From: Streptomyces sp. SID12501
Lineage (GTDB): Bacteria; Actinomycetota; Actinomycetes; Streptomycetales; Streptomycetaceae
Direction: 5' to 3'
DNA length: 64,000 bases
Assembly (NCBI RefSeq): GCF_010550245.1
Contig: NZ_JAAGLU010000015.1
Location: 62,001 to 126,000 of the forward strand
Part shown: in pieces, positions 33,628 through 40,319 of the stretch
How the letters are laid out: the number at the start of each line of letters is the position of its first letter
Position numbering within the stretch: the stretch's first letter is position 1
Program-made: the position numbers and the translations under genes
Notes under the pieces: generated by a model
Told to the model about the DNA's origin: nothing
What the model saw: only the letters and a program-made list of their open reading frames with translations
Database searches by the model: none

Positions 33628-33996
33628 CTACTTGTCGACGCCGAACTTGCGGGCGGTGACCTTGGAGCCCTCGTGGCCGCGCAGGAGGTCGCCGGAGGGC
33701 GAGTAGAAGTTGGCTCCGCCGGCGCCCTCCCAGTGATCGTCGGAGACGAACTCGCCGGTGACGAAGACGTGGGCCTCGCCTACGTGCTCGCCCTGCGGAT
33801 TCACGGCGAGGATGTGGAAGTTGTAGTGGAAGGAGTCCTTCCCGGTGGACTCCCAGTTGCCCAGGCCGATGTTCTTGGCGTTGACCTGGTAGCAGGTGAC
33901 GCCGCCGTCACCCGTGAAGGACGCCAGTCCGAACACGGATTTGCCGTCGTCTTCCAGCTCGGTGGTCCAGGTTCCGACAAGCCTGGCGTCGGTCAT
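33628..33996 (-). CDS. Small beta-rich protein of unknown function (lipocalin-like)
   Basis: A 122-residue protein predicted to be almost all beta strand. It starts with LVGTWTTELEDDG, which resembles the entry of lipocalin-like or DUF1579-type barrels, and has VGEAHVFVTGEFVSDDHWEG later. No catalytic motif was recognised and there is no signal peptide. It is the first gene of the BBE-SDR-P450-ferredoxin operon. A role as a small cyclase, isomerase or binding protein for an intermediate is possible but only inferred from position. Confidence 0.7.
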   Translation of the reverse strand: MTDARLVGTWTTELEDDGKSVFGLASFTGDGGVTCYQVNAKNIGLGNWESTGKDSFHYNFHILAVNPQGEHVGEAHVFVTGEFVSDDHWEGAGGANFYSPSGDLLRGHEGSKVTARKFGVDK

Positions 33997-34076
33997 GGTG
34001 GATCTCTCCTGACGTGGGTCCGGTTCGCGTGGTGTGGGTGTGCCATAGCTACGGTTCCGTCTCGGACTGGAGGGAC

Positions 34077-34094
34077 ACTTGAACGGCCCTGCAG
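34077..34094. promoter_or_regulatory. Putative SARP operator ahead of the oxidative operon
   Basis: ACTTGAA-CGGC-CCTGCAG with 11-bp period, 81-98 bases upstream of the start at 33996, in the 117-base gap after the acyl-CoA carboxylase epsilon gene. Confidence 0.45.
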
Positions 34095-34113
34095 CCGGGC
34101 GTGGAACCGGAGG

Positions 34114-34332
34114 TCATCTGCCGCGCCACATGCCGGCGCACGAGTGCCGGTCGCGGTGCGGTCGGTGCCGGCCGGCCCCGGTCTTCTTCGGCTTCGTGGC
34201 CGCGGCCCGCCCGGCGGCGGCCACGCGCCTCAGGACGGTCGGCAAAACCGCCGCGAGGGCGGCTGTCTCCTCCGCGGTGGGCATGCCTTTGGTGATCCGC
34301 CAAGTCGTCATGGTCTTCGCCCCGCCCGTCAC
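34114..34332 (-). CDS. Acyl-CoA carboxylase epsilon subunit
   Basis: A 72-residue protein with WRITKGMPTAEETAALAAVL near the N-terminus, the signature of the small epsilon subunit of actinobacterial acetyl/propionyl-CoA carboxylases. A basic C-terminal tail follows. ATG 34332 overlaps the stop of the carboxyltransferase gene (ATGA); ATG 34311 is an alternative start seven codons in. It stabilises the alpha-beta complex that makes malonyl-CoA for the PKS. The biotin-carrying alpha subunit is not in the window and presumably comes from primary metabolism. Confidence 0.85.
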   Translation of the reverse strand: MTGGAKTMTTWRITKGMPTAEETAALAAVLPTVLRRVAAAGRAAATKPKKTGAGRHRPHRDRHSCAGMWRGR

Positions 34333-35897
34333 ACCGGCGGGTTGCCGTGCTTGCGGGAGGGGATGTCCGCGTACTTGGACCGCAGCATGGCGAGCGCGCC
34401 GATGATCGTGGAGCGGGTCGCTGCCGGGTCGATGACGTCGTCCACCAGGCCGCGTTCAGCGGCGTAGTAAGGGTGCATCAGCTCGGTCTGGTACTGCTTG
34501 ATCTTCTGGGCCCGTACGGCGTCCGGATCGTCCGCCGCGGTGATCTCCCGCCGGAAGATCACGTTGGCGGCCCCCTCGGCGCCCATGACCGCGATCTCGT
34601 TCGTCGGCCACGCCAGCGAGATGTCGGCGCCGATGGAGCGCGAGTCCATGACGATGTACGCGCCGCCGTACGCCTTGCGCATGATCAGCTGCACCCGTGG
34701 GACGGTGGCGTTGCAGTACGCGTAGAGCAGCTTCGCGCCGTGACGGATGACGCCGCCGTGTTCCTGGTCCACACCCGGCAGAAAGCCGGGGACGTCGACG
34801 AGGGTCACCAGGGGGATGGAGAAGGCGTCGCAGAACTGCACGAAACGGGCTGCCTTCTCGCTGGCGTGGATGTCGAGCACACCGGCGAAGGCGGCGGGCT
34901 GGTTGGCGACGACGCCTGTCACATGGCCGTCGAGGCGGGTCAGTGCGCAGACGATGTTGGTCGCCCAGTCGGTTTGGATCTCGAAGTACTCGCCGTCGTC
35001 GACGATCTCCTCGATGACCGCCCGTACGTCGTACGCCTGGTTGGGGCTGGCGGGGACGATCTCCTGAAGTGCCTCGGTGAGCCGGTCTGCCGGGTCGTCC
35101 GAGGGCTGGTGGGGTGCCGTCTCACGGTTGTTGGACGGCAGCAGGGAGAGCAGGAACCGTACGTCTTCCAGGCAGGCGGCCTCGTCGTCGTGGGCGAAGG
35201 CCGCGACGCCGGACACAGCCGCGTGGACATCGGCTCCGCCCAGCCCGTTCTGGGTGATCTCTTCGCCGGTGACGGCTCTGACGACGTCCGGTCCGGTGAT
35301 GAACATCTGCGAGGTCTCGCGCACCATGAACACGAAGTCGGTGAGCGCGGGCGAGTAGGCGGCGCCGCCGGCGCACGGGCCGAGCATCACGGAGATCTGC
35401 GGAATCACGCCGGAGGCGAGGGTGTTGCGCCGGAAGATGCCGCCGTAGCCAGCGAGTGCGGTGACGCCCTCCTGGATGCGGGCGCCGGCGCCGTCGTTCA
35501 GCGACACCAGCGGCGCACCCGCCGCGAGAGCCATGTCCATGATCTTGTGGATCTTGGTGGCGTGCGCTTCGCCGAGGGCACCGCCGAAGATCCGGAAGTC
35601 ATGGGCGTAGACGAAGACGGTCCTCCCGTGGACAGTTCCCCAGCCGGTCACGACGCCGTCGGTGTACGGGCGCTTGTTCTCCAGGCCGAAGCCGCTCGCG
35701 CGATGCCTGCGCAGGGCCTCGATCTCGTGGAACGAACTCTCGTCGAGGAGCAGGCCGATCCGTTCCCGGGCAGTCAGTTTTCCTTTCGCGTGCTGCCGGG
35801 CCGTGGCCTGCTCGTCGGGGCCGACGGCGGCCTTCTCCTTGAGCTGGGCGAGTTCGGCGGACCGGTCGGATGCGGCGGCAGCGGTGTCGGTGATCAC
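34329..35897 (-). CDS. Acyl-CoA carboxylase carboxyltransferase (beta) subunit
   Basis: A 522-residue carboxyltransferase of the AccD/PccB family. It has GKLTARERIGLLLDESSFHE at the N-terminal side, NDGAGARIQEGVTALAGYG, MLGPCAGGAAYSPALTDF, and PGFLPGVDQEHGGVIRHGAK with IMRKAYGGAYIVMDSRSIGAD in the C-terminal half. GTG 35897 has AAGGAG upstream and overlaps the preceding stop (GTGA). Its place in the cluster suggests a dedicated malonyl-CoA supply for chain extension, as in several other aromatic polyketide clusters. Confidence 0.95.
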   Translation of the reverse strand: MITDTAAAASDRSAELAQLKEKAAVGPDEQATARQHAKGKLTARERIGLLLDESSFHEIEALRRHRASGFGLENKRPYTDGVVTGWGTVHGRTVFVYAHDFRIFGGALGEAHATKIHKIMDMALAAGAPLVSLNDGAGARIQEGVTALAGYGGIFRRNTLASGVIPQISVMLGPCAGGAAYSPALTDFVFMVRETSQMFITGPDVVRAVTGEEITQNGLGGADVHAAVSGVAAFAHDDEAACLEDVRFLLSLLPSNNRETAPHQPSDDPADRLTEALQEIVPASPNQAYDVRAVIEEIVDDGEYFEIQTDWATNIVCALTRLDGHVTGVVANQPAAFAGVLDIHASEKAARFVQFCDAFSIPLVTLVDVPGFLPGVDQEHGGVIRHGAKLLYAYCNATVPRVQLIMRKAYGGAYIVMDSRSIGADISLAWPTNEIAVMGAEGAANVIFRREITAADDPDAVRAQKIKQYQTELMHPYYAAERGLVDDVIDPAATRSTIIGALAMLRSKYADIPSRKHGNPPV

Positions 35898-36121
35898 GCG
35901 ATCTCCTTCGGGTTCAGCAGCCGGCGTGCCAGATCCCGTTCTTCCGCGCTGAGCGGGATGTCGGGGCGCAGCTGTTCGGGATGGCCGGGCGGGGGCTGGG
36001 GCAGCACCCATTGCCTGGCCGGATCACCGAGCGGGGGAACGTAGACCCATATGGCGCCGGCAGCGATCAGTGCCCGGCCGACCATCCACAGGAACGCGGC
36101 GGCCTTGGACCGATAACCCAC
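35894..36121 (-). CDS. Small DUF6059-like protein
   Basis: A 75-residue protein beginning at GTG 36121, 4 bases after GGAGG. It has a hydrophobic stretch, WMVGRALIAAGAIWVYVPP, then a Pro-rich region and a C-terminal LSAEERDLARRLL. Small proteins of this layout, which I recall as DUF6059, are often found in Streptomyces polyketide clusters; their function is unknown. It overlaps the carboxyltransferase start, so it heads that operon. Confidence 0.55.
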   Translation of the reverse strand: MGYRSKAAAFLWMVGRALIAAGAIWVYVPPLGDPARQWVLPQPPPGHPEQLRPDIPLSAEERDLARRLLNPKEIA

Positions 36122-36206
36122 TTGCCCTCCGTAACCGAGGACCTGGTCGTCCGTACGGGCACGAGCGGTCCTCCTCGACGTGATGTCGGACGGCTCACGG
36201 TCACAT

Positions 36207-36241
36207 GGTGGGCTCAAGACCCCTTGGAGGTGGGCTCAAGA
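36207..36241 (-). promoter_or_regulatory. Putative SARP operator, repeats 22 bp apart
   Basis: GGTGGGCTCAAGA occurs at 36207-36219 and again at 36229-36241. Read on the minus strand this is TCTTGAG twice, 22 bp (two 11-bp turns) apart. It is upstream of the DUF6059-like/carboxyltransferase operon. The rest of the 243-base gap shows no gene. Confidence 0.55.
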
Positions 36242-36364
36242 ACGGTCCGAAGACCGCTCGGGACCGCTGATTCATGTCGGGGGCAACGCCGGGGGCCGAA
36301 ACCCGGTGTCAGGCGACCGGAACGTACCGCGGCCCGCTCGGCGTTCCCCTGCCGACCGCGTGGA

Positions 36365-36628
36365 TCAGGCCGTGGTCTGCGAGGACAGCGCCCGGTTGAC
36401 AGCCTCGATGTACTGCCGCGGAGTCTCGGCCTCGTCCAGTGCCTCCCCGTCGAGCGCGACAGCGGAATCGCGCTCGACGATGCCGGTGACCTGGAGAAGC
36501 GCCAGGGAGTCGTAGCCGAGCTCGGCGAACCCGATGTCCAGTACGTCACCGTTCAGGTCATGGGTCTCGCTGTCGCCTCCACTGCTGCGCAGGAGGCCGA
36601 TCAGGGTGGTGATGTCGAGCTGCTGCAT
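36365..36628 (-). CDS. Acyl carrier protein of the type II PKS
   Basis: An 87-residue ACP. The phosphopantetheine Ser is in LGYDSLALLQ (about residue 41). The surrounding acidic helices and TPRQYIEAVN near the C-terminus fit aromatic PKS ACPs. The gene lies about 24 kb from KS-alpha/CLF instead of directly behind them. It is 99 bases downstream of the thioesterase gene and probably shares its transcript. It holds the growing poly-beta-keto chain during elongation and the first cyclisations. Confidence 0.93.
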   Translation of the reverse strand: MQQLDITTLIGLLRSSGGDSETHDLNGDVLDIGFAELGYDSLALLQVTGIVERDSAVALDGEALDEAETPRQYIEAVNRALSSQTTA

Positions 36629-36727
36629 GATGGTGCCTCTCTCTTCTCGTGTTGAGCACGGTCCGGGGAATCGGTCGGCCTACGGATCGGCGTGCCGGAT
36701 CGGCGGCTCGCCGGCGGTCGGCACGTC

Positions 36728-37510
36728 TCAGGGCTGGGCGACGGGGGCCAGGAATGACGTGCGCCCGGCCACGGCCTCGAGTCGCCTCACGACGCGGCAG
36801 GCGCGACCCGTCAGACGAGGCAGCGCGTCGCCGCGTACGAAGAAGTGGTCGCCGTTCACGGTGCGGGTCGCCACCGGCCCGGCACTCCAGCGGCGCCAGC
36901 CGCCGGCTGTCGCGGGTGACACCAGCGGGTCACGGTTCCCGGACACCGCGAGCAGCGGCACCGGCAATGGTCCGTGCGAGGCTGCCGCTGTACGGGCGGC
37001 GACGCGCAGTGCACCGGCCAGGCGTAGATCGTCGCGGAGTACGGGGAGCGAGGCCCGGCGCCAGTACCGCCTCGCTTCGGCGCCCTCGGGCAGTGCTCCC
37101 AGCGTGCGGAGCAACTCCATCAGGTCCTCGTCGGAGCTGTCGCAGGCGTCGGCGAGCCTGCTGGTCTCGTCAGGGGGCGGGCAGGCGCCCACGGCGAGGA
37201 GTGCGGGCAGCGGCAGTCCTTCTTCGTGAAGAGCCTGGACGAGGGTGTGGGCCACCATCGCACCGAGGCTGTGTCCGTAGATCGCGTAGGGCTGTCCGGA
37301 CGTGACGTGGATGCGGTCCATCAGGTCGGCGACCAGCGAGTCGCGATCGGTCAGGCGTGGTTCCCGGCGTCGGCGCTCACGGCCCGGCAGCAGCACGGGC
37401 ACGGGTTCGACGCCCGGACCGATGCTGCGTGCCCAGCTGTGGAAGGCCGATACTCCCGCCCCTGCGTGCGCGAAGCAGTACAGCCGCACGGGCAATTCTG
37501 TGTCCGGCAT
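36728..37510 (-). CDS. Type II thioesterase
   Basis: A 260-residue alpha/beta hydrolase of the GrsT/type II thioesterase family. The oxyanion region is YCFAHAGAGVSAFHSW, the nucleophile is in IYGHSLGAMVAH (GxSxG), the Asp lies in GNRDPLV and the His in NGDHFFV. GGAGG and GGAG precede ATG 37510. Such enzymes hydrolyse stalled or wrongly primed acyl chains from carrier proteins, which suits its neighbour, the ACP. Release of the finished chain is also possible. Confidence 0.92.
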   Translation of the reverse strand: MPDTELPVRLYCFAHAGAGVSAFHSWARSIGPGVEPVPVLLPGRERRRREPRLTDRDSLVADLMDRIHVTSGQPYAIYGHSLGAMVAHTLVQALHEEGLPLPALLAVGACPPPDETSRLADACDSSDEDLMELLRTLGALPEGAEARRYWRRASLPVLRDDLRLAGALRVAARTAAASHGPLPVPLLAVSGNRDPLVSPATAGGWRRWSAGPVATRTVNGDHFFVRGDALPRLTGRACRVVRRLEAVAGRTSFLAPVAQP

Positions 37511-37577
37511 CTCCGCCCTCCTCGTCCTGTGGGTGTCGCGCGGGCCTGTTCAGGCTCGCGGACAGCCCTAGAGGCGG

Positions 37578-37595
37578 GCTTGAAGCACAGCGGGC
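37578..37595. promoter_or_regulatory. Putative SARP operator ahead of thioesterase-ACP
   Basis: GCTTGAA-GCAC-AGCGGGC, first heptamer as in the other boxes, second weaker. It is 68-85 bases upstream of ATG 37510, in the 92-base gap after the first SARP gene. Confidence 0.45.
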
Positions 37596-37602
37596 CGGCG
37601 CG

Positions 37603-38424
37603 TCAGGCGGCGTAGAGATCGAAGGTCGAGCTACGCCGGGGCGCGGTGGCCAGGTCGAGGGCGGGGTCCACGGCGAGCATCGCCTGGTGCAGACGCTGCA
37701 TCTGCCGCGACGGTTCGACGCCCAGCTCCTCGATGAGTCTCATGCGCAGCTTTCGGTAGAGGTCGAGAGCCGCGGCCTGCCGGCCCGATCGGTACAGAGC
37801 CACCATGGCCTGCGAGTGAAGTCCTTCGTGCTGCTGGTGGCGTGCCGTCAGGTCCCGGAGCTCGGCAACGATCTCGTAGTGCCGTCCCAGCCGGAGATCC
37901 GCGTCTATCCGGCGCTCCACGGTGACCAGCTTGCTCTCCTCCAGCCGGAGCACCTCTATGGCCAGTACGGGACCGACACGCACGTCGACCAGGGCGGGGC
38001 CCTGCCACAGGGTCAGCGCCTGACGCAGGGTGTCCGCGGCACGTTCGTCGTCACCGGCTTCGAAGGCCGCCTGCCCTGCCGACACCCGTCGCTCGTATTC
38101 GTGCACGTCCGCGCTGTCCGACGGGATCTGCAGTACATATCCGCCGTGCCGGGTGGCGAGTACGTCTTTGGCGGTGTGCGGCGTGTTGGGTCCCATGGCT
38201 GTACCGAGCCGACGCCGCAGCTGCAGTATGTAGGTCTGCAGCGTGGTCAGCGCGCTGACCGGCGGGTTGGCGCCCCAGATCTCCTCCATCAGCGTCGGCA
38301 CAGGCACGATCCGTCCCGGATACAGCGCGAGAAGTGACAGAATCTGACGTGGTTTTCCCGCTGTGGGGACAATGGATACACCATTGACCTCAGCTGTCAA
38401 CGGCCCCAGAACCTGGATCTTCAT
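37603..38424 (-). CDS. SARP-family pathway activator
   Basis: A 273-residue Streptomyces antibiotic regulatory protein. The N-terminal OmpR-like winged helix (about residues 1-95) starts MKIQVLGPLTAEVNG and contains PRQILSLLALYPGRIVPVPT and LQTYILQLRRRLG. The bacterial transcriptional activation domain follows (about 100-250, tetratricopeptide-like helices with VDVRVGP and LGRHYEIVAELRDL). It has no extra ATPase domain. A SARP-type box lies 130-147 bases upstream, suggesting activation by the second SARP or autoregulation. Expected role: activation of the cluster operons through 11-bp heptamer repeats. Confidence 0.93.
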   Translation of the reverse strand: MKIQVLGPLTAEVNGVSIVPTAGKPRQILSLLALYPGRIVPVPTLMEEIWGANPPVSALTTLQTYILQLRRRLGTAMGPNTPHTAKDVLATRHGGYVLQIPSDSADVHEYERRVSAGQAAFEAGDDERAADTLRQALTLWQGPALVDVRVGPVLAIEVLRLEESKLVTVERRIDADLRLGRHYEIVAELRDLTARHQQHEGLHSQAMVALYRSGRQAAALDLYRKLRMRLIEELGVEPSRQMQRLHQAMLAVDPALDLATAPRRSSTFDLYAA

Positions 38425-38553
38425 AGCTGTTCCCCCATCACTCGTGAAGAACTTCCCGATTCATTCTCCGACACGGGCATACGAACCCCTTTGTCCGCAT
38501 CCGCATCTACGGCTTCAAGCACCGTAGTGACTAAAAGCAGGGTGCTCCGGGTT

Positions 38554-38571
38554 TCTTGAGTCTTCGTCAAG
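38554..38571. promoter_or_regulatory. Putative SARP operator ahead of the first SARP gene
   Basis: TCTTGAG-TCTT-CGTCAAG, nearly the same as the box ahead of the GNAT gene. It is 130-147 bases upstream of ATG 38424, in the 229-base gap between the two SARP genes. Confidence 0.45.
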
Positions 38572-38580
38572 CGGATCTCT

Positions 38581-38605
38581 GCTCTGCCGCGTGCTGCCGC
38601 AGAGC
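38581..38605 (-). terminator. Short hairpin after the second SARP gene
   Basis: A 7-base perfect stem (38581-38587 with 38599-38605), 49 bases beyond the stop of the SARP gene at 38654. It is a modest terminator candidate. Confidence 0.4.
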
Positions 38606-38653
38606 ACTCCCCCTCTCCGCTTGCGTACACCGCTCGAGCGTGCCTGTGAGGGA

Positions 38654-39502
38654 TCAGCCGGCGCGGGTCACGTGGGAGGCGAGCTCAGCGGCTGTTGCCG
38701 CCCCGTCACTGTGGGCCAGCAGGATCGAGCGCTGCAGTTGGCGCAGCGCGACCGAGGGTTCCAGGCTCAGCTCGCGCATGAGAGTCCCGCGCAGCTTCCG
38801 GTAGACGTCCAGCGCTTCGCTCCTGCGGCCCGAACGCTGCAGGGCGATCATGAACTGCCGGCACAGGTTCTCATGGGTGCGGTACCGACTGACCAGAAGG
38901 GTCAGCTCGGCGAGCAGTTCCCGATGCCGTCCCAGTTCCAGGTCAGCCTCGATACACCGGTCGAGCGCGCACAGCCGGCTCTCCTCCAGGCGCGCGGCCT
39001 CCATCTCCAACTGCTTGCCCAGCTGGACGTCGGCGAAGGGCGCCCCACGCCATATCGCGAGGGACTCACGCAGCAGCCGGGCACCGCCCGCGTGGTCTCC
39101 GTCACCGACGGCACGGTAGCCGCGTCCTGCGAGCCGCTCGAACTCCCGTACATCGCTGGCTCCGCCTCCGGTCTTGAGGAGGTAGCCACCCGGGCACGTC
39201 ACGAGGACGTCCTTGGCGGACACGGTTTCCTTGTCGGGTCCTTGCGCCGACAGCGCGGCGGTGATGAGTTCGCGCAGCTGGAGCACGTACGTCTGGAGGG
39301 CGGTACGGGCGCTGCGCGGCGGCCGGCCGGCCCACAGCTCCTCGGTCAATGCGGACACGGGCACGACATGGTCTGCGAAGAATGCCAGGAGAGCGAGCAC
39401 CTGTCGCACTTTGGGCATGGTGGGTGTGACGGAGATCCCGCCCTCCGTCACGACCAAAGCTCCCAGAATTTCGATATCCACGCCGCTCCCCCTGGAGTTC
39501 AT
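38654..39502 (-). CDS. Second SARP-family regulator
   Basis: A 282-residue SARP paralogous to the one downstream. The winged helix begins VDIEILGALVVTEGGISVTP and has VRQVLALLAFFADHVVPVSA and LQTYVLQLRELI. The activation domain follows with VQLGKQLEMEAARLEESRLC and LGRHRELLAELTLLVSRYRT. No SARP box was noticed in its own upstream region, so it may sit at the top of a two-step cascade that turns on the other SARP. It is the last recognisable gene of the polyketide cluster. Confidence 0.92.
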   Translation of the reverse strand: MNSRGSGVDIEILGALVVTEGGISVTPTMPKVRQVLALLAFFADHVVPVSALTEELWAGRPPRSARTALQTYVLQLRELITAALSAQGPDKETVSAKDVLVTCPGGYLLKTGGGASDVREFERLAGRGYRAVGDGDHAGGARLLRESLAIWRGAPFADVQLGKQLEMEAARLEESRLCALDRCIEADLELGRHRELLAELTLLVSRYRTHENLCRQFMIALQRSGRRSEALDVYRKLRGTLMRELSLEPSVALRQLQRSILLAHSDGAATAAELASHVTRAG

Positions 39503-39961
39503 CAGATTCTTCGTCCCCGCGGTCGATATGGGCTGGAAGACCCGAGCGACGAAAAGGCCTGGTCAGGTAATTCTGGCTTTTTCGCGGACGCGCACCCACG
39601 ACCACACCAGGAAGATGCCTACCAAGCCAAGAGCGCCACAAAACCTCACCTCACTGCTGATTCCGGAGAGGGTTCGATAGTTCAGCCATCAATCTTTGGG
39701 GTCATGGCCGAAAAAGACTCTCGCTCTGGCAAAATCCTTACCGCATACGGCGTTCCAATTCGCTTGGAATCATTCCCTTAAACCCTGATTTCACACTTTG
39801 ATATCATTTCATCCTCGCCTCTGCGCGGCGTCACCCGCACACGAAGACACCCCCCATCGCTGCAGTCCACGGGCCCATCACAGGAAGATTGATTACGCAA
39901 TCAACTCTCTTGCCGAGACCGCCTCGACCGTCAGGATGTCCCGCTGCCGTAGCCGGCCGCG
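39503..39961. other. Intergenic region at the cluster edge
   Basis: No gene could be supported. The base composition drops noticeably (runs of A and T around 39690-39810), which fits a promoter for the SARP gene at 39502 followed by non-coding boundary sequence up to the ISL3 remnant. Confidence 0.5.
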
Positions 39962-40319
39962 GTGCAGGTCGGAGGAGTGCGGGCCGACCCGGAGCTGATC
40001 CGGATCATGGCGCGGACCAGTGAGGGCGCCGCCGTCGCGTGTCCGGATTGTGGCCGTTCCTGGGAACGGCCACAATCCGGTATGTGTGGTGTGTCACTGA
40101 CGAGGCGGTCGGTGGCCGCCCGATAGTGATCGAGTTATCGGTGCGCCGCCTGTAGTGCGAGCACCCCGAATGTTCGAAGACAACCTTCGTGGAACAGGTC
40201 GACGGACCGACCGTGCGGTCCAAAGACGCACACCCGCACTGCAGCAGTTGCTGAGGGCGGTCGCGGCGGCGCTTGCCGACAAGACCGCCGCCCGGCTGCT
40301 GCGTCATCCGCATCGACTG
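39962..40319 (+). pseudogene. Remnant of an ISL3-family transposase (N-terminal part)
   Basis: Pieces of the zinc-finger N-terminus of an ISL3 transposase can be read, but in three different frames. They are a frame with ADPELIRIMARTSEGAAVAC followed by PDCGR, a second frame with DEAVGGRPIVIELSVRRL then a stop and CEHPECSKTTFVEQVDG, and a third with TPALQQLLRAVAAALADK. At least two frame changes and one nonsense codon are therefore present. The IS701-family element begins directly at its broken end. It is non-functional. Confidence 0.7.
40043..40080. repeat. Perfect 18-bp inverted repeat with 2-base loop
   Basis: Arms 40043-40060 and 40063-40080 are exact reverse complements around TG. The palindrome coincides with a frame change in the ISL3 remnant. 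It is not near the end of a functional gene, so a terminator role is unlikely. A local inverted duplication during decay is the simplest explanation. Confidence 0.85.
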
